This document shows, piece after piece, positions 36,224 through 47,912 of a DNA stretch of 64,000 nucleotides (its first letter is position 1; each line of letters begins with the position of its first letter). The notes under the pieces are model-generated. The model saw only the letters and a program-made list of their open reading frames with translations, searched no databases and had not been told where the DNA came from. Origin of the DNA: Corynebacterium sp. TAE3-ERU16. Lineage in GTDB: Bacteria; Actinomycetota; Actinomycetes; Mycobacteriales; Mycobacteriaceae. The position numbers and the translations under genes are program-made. Location: assembly GCF_019209935.1 (NCBI RefSeq), contig NZ_JAHUTN010000003.1:124001-188000 (forward strand). The letters run 5' to 3'.

Positions 36224-36975
36224 CGTGCGACCGCCGTATCCGTGAGCTGCCCGACCAGTTCGTTGAACCGGATGATGGCCGGAGGGATGTCCCCGATCAC
36301 GGATTCGAGCACAACCGATGCGGGGAATTCTCCCCTCCGGAGTTCCTCCTCGTCGAGCTGCCGGATGTAGTCGGCCACCCGGCGGGCGGTCTCCGCCACG
36401 AGAGGATCGTCCGGCTCCACCGTCCACAGGTGGCTGACGTCCCGGAGCAGCACCCGGTACTCCACGGACTCGAGGGCCTCGGTCGCCCACCGGACACTGT
36501 CGTCGAACGTGTCCGGAACCAGCGTCCGGCAGACGACCCACACCCGGCCGAGTGCGCGGATGAATTCCTCGGCGACCCCGATCTCCCGCCACCGGCGGAA
36601 CAGCGCCGCGGTCCCGTCGGACAGCCCGACGAGTTCCGGGGATTTCAGCCCGACGAGATGCCGGCGCTGGCCGGAGATCACCTTCGCCTCCTCCGCGAGA
36701 CGCTCGGCCACCCGTGACCGGACCCGGGTGAAGACCCCGATGTCCATCTCGGTGACGCCGACGGGGAGGACCTCGAGGATGTCCGTCAACGTGAACCCCG
36801 CCTCGGCGAGGGACCTGACCCGGGCGAGCCGTACGGCGTCGGCCGGGGCGTAGATCCTTCGCCCCGCAGTGTCCCGCCCGGCGGGCGGCATGAGACCGAT
36901 GTCGTGGTAGTGCCGGATCGTCCGCGCCGAGACCCCCGCGAAGGCGGCGAGTTCGCTGATCGTGAGCATCGTCAT
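36220..36975 (-). CDS. MerR-family transcriptional regulator
   Basis: A 251-residue regulator. The N-terminal winged helix reads TISELAAFAGVSARTIRHYHDIGLMPPAGRDTAGRRIYAPADAVRL (residues about 4-50), the canonical MerR domain, followed by a dimerisation helix and a roughly 150-residue C-terminal effector domain without recognisable metal ligands. It is therefore more like drug-responsive than metal-responsive members. The ATG at 36975 begins directly after a MerR-type promoter, so the mRNA is probably leaderless. It heads an operon with two efflux pumps and presumably controls itself and them. Confidence 0.88.
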   Translation of the reverse strand: MTMLTISELAAFAGVSARTIRHYHDIGLMPPAGRDTAGRRIYAPADAVRLARVRSLAEAGFTLTDILEVLPVGVTEMDIGVFTRVRSRVAERLAEEAKVISGQRRHLVGLKSPELVGLSDGTAALFRRWREIGVAEEFIRALGRVWVVCRTLVPDTFDDSVRWATEALESVEYRVLLRDVSHLWTVEPDDPLVAETARRVADYIRQLDEEELRRGEFPASVVLESVIGDIPPAIIRFNELVGQLTDTAVAR

Positions 36976-36982
36976 GGGCCCG

Positions 36983-37013
36983 AGCCTAGGCGCTGCCGTT
37001 GCGGCAGCCGCAA
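36983..37013 (-). promoter_or_regulatory. MerR-type promoter with 19-bp spacer and internal dyad
   Basis: On the minus strand TTGCGG (37013-37008) and TAGGCT (36988-36983) are separated by exactly 19 bases, the overlong spacing that MerR proteins correct by twisting DNA. Inside the spacer lies a perfect dyad, GCTGCCG-CAA-CGGCAGC (37008-37002 / 36998-36992). Seven bases after the -10 comes the regulator ATG, so transcription would start at or next to the start codon. This is the expected autoregulatory site of the adjacent MerR gene. Confidence 0.82.
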
Positions 37014-37288
37014 ATGTCCGTCGCCCCCTCCAAGGTGGCGGTCGGGACCGCTGTACGGACGGTGGACGGGCCCGGCTGAGCGGGAGTGATCCTGCTGTCG
37101 CCCGATCAGGCCGTGAATGCCGGGTACCGCCGGTCAGACCCCGGGTGCGCCGGAACCGGACACCCCGCCGTCGGGGACACCGACGCGATCGGGCCGGGTC
37201 AGGTGTGCGGATCAACCGCCCACCGCCGGCCGGTATCGTTCCCGGCCGCCCCGGAGACAACGCGACATACGAACCTTCCGCCCGCGGG
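37014..37288. other. Intergenic region between btuF-like gene and MerR operon
   Basis: No coding frame with family likeness or plausible composition. It separates the end of the B12 transporter operon from the MerR promoter. No clear terminator hairpin with a T-run was found, only short GC-rich repeats. Confidence 0.4.
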
Positions 37289-37318
37289 ACGGTGTCCCTA
37301 GCTACGGTGTCCCTAGCT
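37289..37318. repeat. Perfect 15-bp tandem duplication across the end of the B12-binding-protein gene
   Basis: ACGGTGTCCCTAGCT occurs twice head to tail (37289-37303 and 37304-37318). The second copy contains the TAG stop codon of the binding-protein gene on the minus strand. A recent slippage duplication is the simplest reading. The encoded protein end is not changed, because the duplicated copy lies after the stop. Confidence 0.85.
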
Positions 37319-38431
37319 GAAGTACTCCTGGCCCGGGACGGACGCCGGCAGCTCCAGCTCGGGGACGATGTCGGACGCGGGGACGAGCTCGAGGTGCTCC
37401 AGACCCTTTCGGACGTGCTCGGCGGCGTCGATGTTCAGCGGGCCCGCGGTCCACATCGCGTAGGGCAGGTTGATGAACCTGTTCTCCTTGACGGCCGGCA
37501 GGTCGCGGGTCACCGGGTTGGTGCGCAGCAGCTCGATCTTCTCGTCGAGTTCCTGTCCCGGGTACTCGACGAACACGAATGCGTCGGGTGCGGAATCGGC
37601 GAGCTTCTCCCAGCTGACCTGGACCCAGGTGTCCTCGACGTCGTGTGCCCCGTTCTCGGCACCGGCGGCGTCGAGGATCGACTCCGGGGCGCCGAAGCGT
37701 CCGGAGGTGAACACGGCGTCCGTGCCGGAATCGAACAGGAACACCACGGGGCGGTTCTCGGGCTGCGGTGCATCCTCCAGGGCCTTCAGGCGTTCATTCT
37801 GGTCCCGTATCACGGCCTGGGCGGTGTCCGGGGCCCCGACGATCTCACCCATGTTGGCCAGGTCGGTCTCCACGGAGGTCCACGGGTCCACGATCCCGCG
37901 GGCGTCGGTCCCCTCCTGGCGGCACGCCTCGGTGAGGATGTAGGTGCCGATGCCCCGGTCGGCGAGGGAGTCCGGGGTGATGTTCTTCTCGTCCGACAGC
38001 CCGTAGTTCCAGCCTGCGACGTAGATGTCCGGCTGTTCGGCGACGATCTGCTCGAGCGAGGGGTACTTCTCGGCGACGTCCCTCAGTCCGTCGACGACGT
38101 CGGCGCCGTACTTGGCGGCGAGGATGTCGCGGTCACGCTGCACGGAGCTGACCTCGGCGATCCTGTCCCGGCCACCGGCAGACAGGACGGTGGCGATGAT
38201 GTTGCCGTCGTTGACGAAGAGCTTTTCGGTGGCGTCATAGGTGACCTCGGTGCCGCAGTTCTCCACGGTCACCGGCCCCTGCGCCGTCCCGGCACCGGCC
38301 GCCGCCGTTGATTTCGCGTCACTCGCCGCGGTGTCGGTTGAGCCGGTCGTTCCGGAGTCTCCTCCGGAGCAGCCGACCAGCAGGGTCGAGGTGGCCAGTA
38401 CGGCGATGAGCGCCCTGGTCGTGTTCTTCAT
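37313..38431 (-). CDS. btuF: Substrate-binding lipoprotein of a probable cobalamin ABC transporter
   Basis: Lipid-anchored binding protein of 372 residues with the lipobox TLLVGCSGGDS near residues 17-27 and a two-lobed FepB/BtuF fold (LRDVAEKYPSLEQIVAEQPDIYVAGWNYG; VVFLFDSGTDAVFTSG; DAFVFVEYPGQ). By sequence alone it could bind a siderophore or B12. The cobalamin riboswitch at the head of the same operon decides for B12 or a related corrinoid. It is the last gene of the riboswitch-btuC-btuD-btuF unit, 43 bases after btuD. Its stop codon lies in a 15-bp tandem repeat. Confidence 0.82.
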   Translation of the reverse strand: MKNTTRALIAVLATSTLLVGCSGGDSGTTGSTDTAASDAKSTAAAGAGTAQGPVTVENCGTEVTYDATEKLFVNDGNIIATVLSAGGRDRIAEVSSVQRDRDILAAKYGADVVDGLRDVAEKYPSLEQIVAEQPDIYVAGWNYGLSDEKNITPDSLADRGIGTYILTEACRQEGTDARGIVDPWTSVETDLANMGEIVGAPDTAQAVIRDQNERLKALEDAPQPENRPVVFLFDSGTDAVFTSGRFGAPESILDAAGAENGAHDVEDTWVQVSWEKLADSAPDAFVFVEYPGQELDEKIELLRTNPVTRDLPAVKENRFINLPYAMWTAGPLNIDAAEHVRKGLEHLELVPASDIVPELELPASVPGQEYFS

Positions 38432-38474
38432 GGTGTTCTCCTTGGTTGGGTGGTGGTGGGTGGTGTTCGGACGG

Positions 38475-39242
38475 TCAGAGGGTGTCGACGATCAGATGGG
38501 GGTTGCGCGCCTGATCGAGCTCCGCGATGAGGGCCCCGACGTCGAAGGCCGTTCGCATCCGGTCCGGGGTGAGCACCTGCCCGGACGGACCGGCGGCGAG
38601 GACACCGTCCCCGTGGAGCAGGACGACGCTGTCGAAGTACACCATCGCGAGGTCGAGGTCGTGGACGGTGGCGATCACGGTCCGGCCCGTCGAACGCAGC
38701 ACCCCGAGAAGGTGCAGTTGGTGGTGGACGTCGAGGTGGTTGGTCGGCTCGTCGAGGAGGACCACCGGGGTATCCTGCGCGAGTCCCCGGGCGAGCAGGA
38801 CCCGCCGGCGTTGTCCGCCCGACAGCTGGTCGCACGGGCGGTCGATCTCGGCCTCCATTCCGACGAGAGCGAGGCTGCCGTGGACGATCTCGTTCTCCCT
38901 CCGACCACCGAACTCCCAGGGTCTCCGGTGCGGCAGCCTGCCGAGGGCCACCGTCTCGCCGACCGTGAGATCCCCCGGCGGGGTCTCCTCCTGCCCGACG
39001 AACGTGACCAGCTTCGCCCGCTTCCGGGGTGGCAGGCGGTGCACGTTCCGACCGTCGATCTGAACCTCGCCGGAGTGGGGGCGGGTGATTCCGGCCAGGC
39101 ACCGTAGCAGGGTCGATTTCCCGACGCCGTTGACGCCGACGATGGCGGTCATGGTGCCCGGCTCGGCGGCCCAGGTGACGTCCCGCAGGATCGTCGTCCG
39201 CCCGATGCCGCAGTCCAGCGCGTCGATCTTCATGTCCGCCAT
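38475..39242 (-). CDS. btuD: ATP-binding protein of a probable cobalamin ABC transporter
   Basis: Cytoplasmic ATPase of 255 residues. Walker A GVNGVGKST near residues 36-44, Q-loop VGQEETPPGDL, signature LSGGQRRRVLLARGL, Walker B VVLLDEPTNHLD and the switch His in TVHDLDLA are all present. The ATG at 39242 overlaps the permease stop by one base (TGATG). A much longer open frame upstream to 40166 is the shadow of the permease. Belongs to the riboswitch-led transporter operon. Confidence 0.88.
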   Translation of the reverse strand: MADMKIDALDCGIGRTTILRDVTWAAEPGTMTAIVGVNGVGKSTLLRCLAGITRPHSGEVQIDGRNVHRLPPRKRAKLVTFVGQEETPPGDLTVGETVALGRLPHRRPWEFGGRRENEIVHGSLALVGMEAEIDRPCDQLSGGQRRRVLLARGLAQDTPVVLLDEPTNHLDVHHQLHLLGVLRSTGRTVIATVHDLDLAMVYFDSVVLLHGDGVLAAGPSGQVLTPDRMRTAFDVGALIAELDQARNPHLIVDTL

Positions 39243-40279
39243 CAGCTGTGCCCCTCGTAGCGGTACCTGTTGCGCCCCATGAGCAGAAGGAACAGCGGGG
39301 CGCCGAGAATTCCGGTCACGACGCCGAGCGGTATCTCCTGCGGTGCCGCCGCGACCCGGGACAGCACGTCGACCCAGAGGAGGAACACCGCCCCGGTCGC
39401 GGCGGCGACGGGCAGCAGCCGGATGTGCAGGGAACCGACCATGAGTCGGGCCAGGTGCGGGATGACCAGACCGACGAAGCCGATTCCACCGGAGACCGCG
39501 ACCATCGCCCCGACCAGGAGCGCCTGGATGAAGAACAGTGCCTGACGGAGCAGTCCGACCCGCACCCCGAGCGCGGCGGCGGTGTCGGGACCCGCGGCGA
39601 GTGCGTCGAGCCGGGAGGACAGCGACATGAGGATCACGACCCCCACGACGACGACACCGAGGGGCAGGACCACGCGGTCCCACTGGGCGCCGGCGACGGA
39701 ACCGAGCATCCAGAACATCACCGACTGCGCCGCCCGGGATTCCGGGGAACGGAACACGAGGAAGCTCGCGATCGCGGAGAACGCCGACGACAGCACCACG
39801 CCTGAGAGGATCAGCCGCAGGGGCGTGATGCCGCCCTGGATCACGGTGACGGCGTACACCGTGGCCGTCGCCCCGAGCGCACCGACGAGTGCGCCGCCGG
39901 AGAGTGCCCAGACGCCGAATGAGCTGAACATCCCGAGGGTGATCACCGCGGTGGCCCCGACGCTCGCACCCGCGGACACACCCAGCAGGTAGGGGTCGGC
40001 GAGGGGATTGCGCACGAGGGTCTGCATGGCGACCCCCGAGACCGCGAGCCCGGCGCCGACGATCAGGGCGAGCAGACCCCGGGGCGCGCGGAGCTGCCAG
40101 ACGATGGCGTCGACGGCGGGATCGGGACCGACTCCGCCGCCGAGGTGCGCGCGGACCACGGTCCACACCTCGTCACGGCTGTACTCGACGGACCCGAAGG
40201 TCAGGGAGATGACGAAGCTGGCCGCACCGACCGCGATGAGGATCAGGAACAGCAGGGGGGTTCTCACCCGTCGGAACAC
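39242..40279 (-). CDS. btuC: Permease of a probable cobalamin ABC transporter (FecCD/BtuC family)
   Basis: Integral membrane subunit of 345 residues with about ten helices and the family motifs LRAPRGLLALIVGAGLAVSG, RNPLADPYLLGVSAGAS and VSGGIGFVGLVIPHLARL. The start is GTG at 40279 with GGAGAGG upstream. It is the first gene after the cobalamin riboswitch. A 21-codon open frame with its own ribosome site ends inside the start of this gene (40264-40329). Confidence 0.87.
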   Translation of the reverse strand: MFRRVRTPLLFLILIAVGAASFVISLTFGSVEYSRDEVWTVVRAHLGGGVGPDPAVDAIVWQLRAPRGLLALIVGAGLAVSGVAMQTLVRNPLADPYLLGVSAGASVGATAVITLGMFSSFGVWALSGGALVGALGATATVYAVTVIQGGITPLRLILSGVVLSSAFSAIASFLVFRSPESRAAQSVMFWMLGSVAGAQWDRVVLPLGVVVVGVVILMSLSSRLDALAAGPDTAAALGVRVGLLRQALFFIQALLVGAMVAVSGGIGFVGLVIPHLARLMVGSLHIRLLPVAAATGAVFLLWVDVLSRVAAAPQEIPLGVVTGILGAPLFLLLMGRNRYRYEGHS

Positions 40280-40329
40280 TCGGCGCCCTCTCCGGGGCGC
40301 GTGGGGCAGTTGTGACGGAAGTCAGTCAC
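40264..40329 (-). CDS. Possible 21-residue small protein overlapping the btuC start
   Basis: On the minus strand a GTG at 40329 follows GAGGAGCGTAAGA, a good ribosome site, and opens the frame VTDFRHNCPTRPGEGAECSDG, ending at TGA 16 bases inside btuC. It lies after the riboswitch. It has two Cys and one His but no family likeness. It may only serve to couple translation to btuC, or may not be translated at all. Confidence 0.25.
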   Translation of the reverse strand: MTDFRHNCPTRPGEGAECSDG

Positions 40330-40404
40330 TCTTACGCTCCTCGCCCGGAACGATCCGGGCCATCTGGGTGCGCCGGATCGCGCGGCACGGACCTCTGAAC
40401 TAGC

Positions 40405-40603
40405 TGAGCCGGCAGGTATTCGGACTCGAGGATCACCGTCCCACGGAACCGGCCTTCCCGGCGGTATCGACCGCCAGTGACCCCGACGTCCCTGGGGACG
40501 GTCGGTCATGCTCCGTGGAACTTCCCTCTCACCGCTGCGCGCCAGTCCCGGATTCACACCGGATTCCCTCTTCGTTCGCGGGCACTGCTGCCCGACCGGC
40601 TCA
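40405..40603 (-). ncRNA. Cobalamin (B12) riboswitch
   Basis: On the minus strand the closing helix P1 pairs TGAGCCGG (5-prime end, 40603-40596) with CCGGCTCA (40412-40405). Inside are the conserved core segments: GGGAATCCGGTGTGAATCC followed by GGGACTGGC, then the GGTCACTGG region, and near the 3-prime end the B12 box AGTCCGAATACCTGCC (antisense of 40410-40426). This is the full standard architecture. It lies 126 bases ahead of btuC, so the operon should be repressed when B12 is plentiful. The expression platform was not resolved. Confidence 0.92.
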
Positions 40604-40702
40604 CTGGAAGAATCCCTGAAATCGTAACAGGGGTGGCCGGCGACCGCAGCAGATTCACTCACACCGCCCCCGCGCGAGTGCGCACGCTCTAAGGTGGTGG
40701 GC

Positions 40703-41023
40703 ATGGACATGACACTGAAGAAGGCCGAAGACGTCAACACAGCAGCCGTGGTCACCACCGGACTCATCGGTGGGTGGCTCACCGCGCGCGAGACCGGGAT
40801 CCGGCCCCTCGGCGGGGTGCTGCTCGGCGCCGCGGGCGTCTGGGCGGCCCGCAGCTGGGCGGCGAAGAAGGGACCGGTCACGGCCACGGCTCTGACCGCC
40901 CTCTACGTCGGGGCGTTCGGCGCCTCGCATCCCCTGGCGAAGAAGATGGGCTCCTGGCCCGCCGTCCTCACCGTCACCGGTGCAACAGCCGCCGCCGCAT
41001 ACCTGGCGAGCGACCGCGGCTAG
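40703..41023 (+). CDS. Small membrane protein of unknown function
   Basis: A 106-residue protein starting MDMTLKKAEDVNTAAVVTTG. It has three hydrophobic segments, at about 15-30, 35-52 and 58-73, and a fourth near the C-terminus (WPAVLTVTGATAAAAYLAS). An AAGGTGG ribosome site lies before the ATG at 40703. I do not recognise the family. It is divergent from the riboswitch-led operon and convergent with gatA, with a very strong terminator between. Confidence 0.65.
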   Translation: MDMTLKKAEDVNTAAVVTTGLIGGWLTARETGIRPLGGVLLGAAGVWAARSWAAKKGPVTATALTALYVGAFGASHPLAKKMGSWPAVLTVTGATAAAAYLASDRG

Positions 41024-41044
41024 GCCCACAAGCCGCTCGGGCGT

Positions 41045-41090
41045 ACGAGGAGGGGTCGGTATCCGGATCCGGATACCGACCCCTCCTCGT
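41045..41090. terminator. 46-base perfect palindrome, bidirectional terminator before gatA
   Basis: Positions 41045-41065 and 41070-41090 are perfectly complementary (arms of 21 bases, for example GAGGAGGGGTCGGTATCC against GGATACCGACCCCTCCTC) around the loop GATC. It lies exactly between the convergent small membrane-protein gene and gatA. It is longer than most terminators but in the right place for one. Confidence 0.8.
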
Positions 41091-41112
41091 GCAGACGGTC
41101 AACGAGGGAGCG

Positions 41113-42606
<1,494 letters not shown>

Positions 42607-42906
42607 CTAGTCTTCCTCCCCGAGGATGTGCGGAACCTGGAAACGCTGTTCTTCGACGGCGGGCGCCTGATCGAGCGCCTGCTCTGCGGAGAGGGTCGGC
42701 AGCACGACATCCTCACGCATCGGGGTCTGGATGGCATGCGGGTGGCTCATCGGCTCGACGTCCGAGGCGTCGACGCTCCGGACCGCGCTGACGTTGGCGA
42801 TGATGTCGTCGATCTGCTCCACGAAGGCGTCGAGCTCTTCGTCGGTGAGGGCCAACCGGGACAGTTTGCCGAGGTGTGCCACCTCTTCACGGGAAATCTG
42901 GGACAC
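42607..42906 (-). CDS. gatC: Aspartyl/glutamyl-tRNA amidotransferase subunit C
   Basis: Small subunit that clamps GatA and GatB together. 99 residues beginning VSQISREEVAHLGKLSRLALTDEELDAF, with the conserved DVEPMSHP near residue 55 and the C-terminal FQVPHILGEED. The start is GTG at 42906 with AGAGGA upstream; the longer open frame to 43164 has no likeness to GatC. The stop abuts the gatA start. Confidence 0.93.
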   Translation of the reverse strand: MSQISREEVAHLGKLSRLALTDEELDAFVEQIDDIIANVSAVRSVDASDVEPMSHPHAIQTPMREDVVLPTLSAEQALDQAPAVEEQRFQVPHILGEED

Positions 42907-43421
42907 GTCTGTGCTTCCTCTTTTCACGTCATTGTCACGTCGGAGCGCACCCTCCCCCGTGATTCCCGCGGCATCGAGGCGCCGCAAGGGGCGGGGACCG
43001 GTACGTCCGTTGCTTGGTGTGCACACCACTTTAACGCACGGCCCCGGCACACCCGCCGCCCAGCCGCCGCGAAGCCGCCGGAGCGGAATACCGCACACCG
43101 GACCGCGGTGGGCCCTCGCGCGACGCACGGCGACAGCGGCTCTCGTTGGGTCGGCCCCGGCCACCGCCGGGGAAGACCGCCGGACCCCGCCGCTCCACCA
43201 CTGTGACCGGGGAAACTCCGAATCGGATGGGATCGCGTCACCGGGTCGCTGAGACCCGTGGGAACTTCAACGGCACCACGGGCGTTGTCTGTGTGAACCG
43301 GTGCCCGCCGCATCCGGACCGGGAACAATTTCCGGGCCTTCCGGCGGCACTCTCCCGCGGGGCCGACCGGCCTCGTACCACGGAAGAACGACGACAACCC
43401 GCGAAAGGTCACCTGCTGACG
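42907..43421. other. Divergent intergenic region gatC / ACT-domain gene
   Basis: A 515-base region that must carry the gatCA promoter and that of the ACT-domain gene. The perfect palindrome GGTGTGCACACC lies at 43016-43027, next to a TTAAAG element on the minus strand that could be a -10 for gatC. No coding frame in the rest has family likeness. The palindrome may be an operator; no regulator is assigned. Confidence 0.45.
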
Positions 43422-44081
43422 ATGTCCTACCTCCTCCGCGTGCTCCTGCCCGACGTCCCGGGAAGCCTCGGCCAAGTGGCGGAGGCGCTCGGCCTCGTGG
43501 AGGGCAACATCCAGTCCGTCGACGTCGTGTCGACGTTCCCGGACGGCACCGCGATGGACGACATCGTCGTCTCCCTTCCCCCGACGCTGCTGCCGGATTC
43601 CCTGATCAGTGCCGCCGAGCAGGTGGAGGGGGTCCAGGTCGACTCGATCCGTCCGTTCTCCGGGACCGTCGACCGACGCGGTCAGATCGAGATGCTCGCA
43701 CTGGTCGCCAGGCACCGCCGGAACATCAACCGGGCGATGACCGAGCTGGTCACCGTTCTCCCCCGCACGATGACCTCCGGGTGGGGTGTCGTCGTCGACA
43801 CGGAACCGCGGCTCAACCGGATCGCCGCGTCGCAGGCCGCTCCGGAGGATGACGGCTCCAATCCGCAGGCGACGATCGGGACGGCCCGTGTCCTCGACCC
43901 GGACCGGGACACCTGGATCCCGGATTCCTGGGCTCTGCTGGACTCGGCGCTCGCCGCCACGCCGATCCGCGGGACGAGCCTGGCACTCGTCGTCGGCCGC
44001 CCCGGCGGACCCGACTTCCTCGCCAGCGAGGTCGAGCACCTGGGCCACCTCGGCGACATCATCGGTTCGATCCTCAAGTAG
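43422..44081 (+). CDS. ACT-domain amino-acid-binding protein
   Basis: A 219-residue protein with an N-terminal ACT domain: SYLLRVLLPDVPGSLGQVAEALGLVEGNIQSVDVVSTF, then DDIVVSLPP and a second regular beta/alpha region. The C-terminal half (LALVVGRPGGPDFLASEVEHLGHLGDIIGSILK) is of unknown type and looks like a degenerate second sensory domain. Proteins like this lie between gatC and ligA in corynebacteria. Function unknown; amino-acid sensing is inferred from the ACT fold. The ATG at 43422 is chosen because the ACT strand begins there; no strong ribosome site is visible. Confidence 0.75.
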   Translation: MSYLLRVLLPDVPGSLGQVAEALGLVEGNIQSVDVVSTFPDGTAMDDIVVSLPPTLLPDSLISAAEQVEGVQVDSIRPFSGTVDRRGQIEMLALVARHRRNINRAMTELVTVLPRTMTSGWGVVVDTEPRLNRIAASQAAPEDDGSNPQATIGTARVLDPDRDTWIPDSWALLDSALAATPIRGTSLALVVGRPGGPDFLASEVEHLGHLGDIIGSILK

Positions 44082-44100
44082 CGGCCACGGTCGCGGGCAC

Positions 44101-46272
<2,172 letters not shown>

Positions 46273-46285
46273 CTAGGGTTGTGGC

Positions 46286-46957
46286 ATGACGAACTTCGAC
46301 CCCTCCGCGATGCTCTCCTTCGATCTGGAGACCACGTCGGCGAACCCCATCGAAGCCCGCATCGTCACCTCGGCGATGGTGCGCATCGAGGGCGGGAACG
46401 TCGACCCCGTCGAACTGCTGGCGGATCCCGGGGTGGAGATCCCCGCGCAGGCCTCCGAGATCCACGGAATCACCACCGAATACGCCCGCGAGCACGGACG
46501 CCCGCACGACGAGGTTCTCGCGGAGACCGTCGAACGCATCCGCAGGGGCTGGGCGGAGGGCCTGACGCTGATCGTGTTCAACGCCGCCTACGACCTGACG
46601 GTGCTGCGGAAACTCACCGGGGATTTCACCGTCACCGGACCGGTGTTCGACCCCTACGTGATCGACCGAGCGAAGGATCCCTACCGGAAGGGCCGGCGGA
46701 CACTCGGGTCCATGTGCGAGCACTACAAGGTCCGCCTGGACAACGCCCACGAGGCAACCTCCGATGCTGTCGCCGCCGCCCGTGTGGCATGGGTCCAGGC
46801 CCGCAAGTGGCCGGAGCTGGTGTCCATGGACACCGACGAACTCATGGAGAACCAGGCCGTCTGGCACCACAACTCGCAGGCCAGCCTGAAGCGCTACTTC
46901 GAGGGGCGCGGACGGGATGCCTCGGACATCAGCACGTCGTGGCCGATGCGGGGCTGA
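46286..46957 (+). CDS. DnaQ-like 3-prime to 5-prime exonuclease (DEDDh family)
   Basis: A 223-residue exonuclease domain protein. The metal-binding acids are visible: Asp and Glu in MLSFDLETTSANP near residues 13-15, Asp in VFNAAYDLTVL near 101, and His and Asp in NAHEATSDAVAAARV near 153-158. The rest ends after ASLKRYFEGRG. It resembles the proofreading subunit of DNA polymerase III, but as a stand-alone protein it more probably acts in repair or RNA/DNA end processing. The ATG is at 46286; the gene is divergent from ligA. Confidence 0.85.
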   Translation: MTNFDPSAMLSFDLETTSANPIEARIVTSAMVRIEGGNVDPVELLADPGVEIPAQASEIHGITTEYAREHGRPHDEVLAETVERIRRGWAEGLTLIVFNAAYDLTVLRKLTGDFTVTGPVFDPYVIDRAKDPYRKGRRTLGSMCEHYKVRLDNAHEATSDAVAAARVAWVQARKWPELVSMDTDELMENQAVWHHNSQASLKRYFEGRGRDASDISTSWPMRG

Positions 46958-47648
46958 TCAGGTCCGGGTCCACCACCGGACTGGCCCGGAGAGCGGCGGT
47001 GCGACTCCTGCACCGGCCGGGGGCGGGTGTGCGGTGCGACTCAGCGCCGCACACCCGGGCGCGCAGTGTCCGGGCCCGGATGTCCCGGAGATTCCGGAGT
47101 AAGGCGTCCACCCGACGGTGACCGCCCGCATTCGACCACGGTCCGTTGAGTTGTGCGGGTGCGGCCGGTCATCCGGACTCCGTGCCCGTCCCCCGGTCCG
47201 CGGCGGCTGTGCGGTGGACGGACGGGCCCGGTCGGTGCGGTGGCCGACGCGATCGGCGACAGCACGGCGGAAAACGTCCGCTCACGGGTCCGGGAACCGG
47301 AGGACGTGGGGTTCCGCTGGACGGTCCTTCTCGATCACCTCGGCGGGACGAACGTCCGGAAACGGGGAGAAACCGGAGGGAACCCGTAAATCACCCCGAT
47401 CCGGATAAATCGGTGGGACCGGGTGAGATCTTCCGGGACATCACTGTGCCGACAGAACAGGTCCTCCCGCCATTTCTCCGGTCAACCAGGGGATACACCG
47501 CCTCCAACGGGTCGCGATGATCCCATCCCCTAGGAATTGACGGGTTGGAACCGTGCTGAAGCAATGCGACGATCAGTGCTTGACAGCATCCGTGTGCGTG
47601 TACGCACACACGCCGACCACCTTGGTGAAAACAACAGAGGGATCAACC
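46958..47648. other. 691-base gap with promoter and palindrome upstream of the LuxR-type gene
   Basis: No frame here has a recognisable product: the longer ones are Arg/Pro-rich. Near the right end lies a consensus -35, TTGACA (47580-47585), followed by the 18-base palindrome GTGTGCGTGTACGCACAC (47592-47609), which covers the expected -10 position. This looks like the control region of the small LuxR-type gene starting at 47649. The rest of the gap shows nothing I can name. Confidence 0.5.
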
Positions 47649-47912
47649 ATGACCCAGATCTTGGATTCAACCCGGGATACCGCGCGACCGACACCCCGGC
47701 TGACCCGGAGGGAGGTCCAGGTCGCCCGAACCTGGTTCCGGTCCCGGTCGAAGGCCGTCGCGGCCAGGCATCTGGCCATCCGCGAGGACACCGTGCGCAG
47801 CCACATCACCAATGTGAGGAACAAGTATCACGCGCTGGGGAGGGACGCCGGAACCAAGTCCGCCATGAAGGCACGGATGCTCGAGGACGGTTTCCTGGAG
47901 GAACCCCGCTAG
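47649..47912 (+). CDS. Short LuxR/GerE-type DNA-binding protein
   Basis: An 87-residue protein that is almost only a LuxR-type helix-turn-helix: LTRREVQVARTWFRSRSKAVAARHLAIREDTVRSHITNVRNKYHALGR (residues about 17-64). There is no receiver or sensor domain. The start is the ATG at 47649, with AGAGGGA seven bases upstream. It ends overlapping, tail to tail, the MetE-like gene (shared CTAG). Targets are unknown; the palindrome at 47592-47609 suggests autoregulation. Confidence 0.75.
   Translation: MTQILDSTRDTARPTPRLTRREVQVARTWFRSRSKAVAARHLAIREDTVRSHITNVRNKYHALGRDAGTKSAMKARMLEDGFLEEPR

Noticed and set aside
39243..40166. 308-codon N-terminal extension of the btuD frame
   Set aside because: Arg-rich shadow of the permease gene; the ATG at 39242 overlaps the btuC stop as expected for coupling.
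46958..47540. Several 60-125 codon frames in the gap after the exonuclease gene
   Set aside because: Mutually overlapping, Arg/Gly/Pro-rich, without ribosome sites or family motifs.
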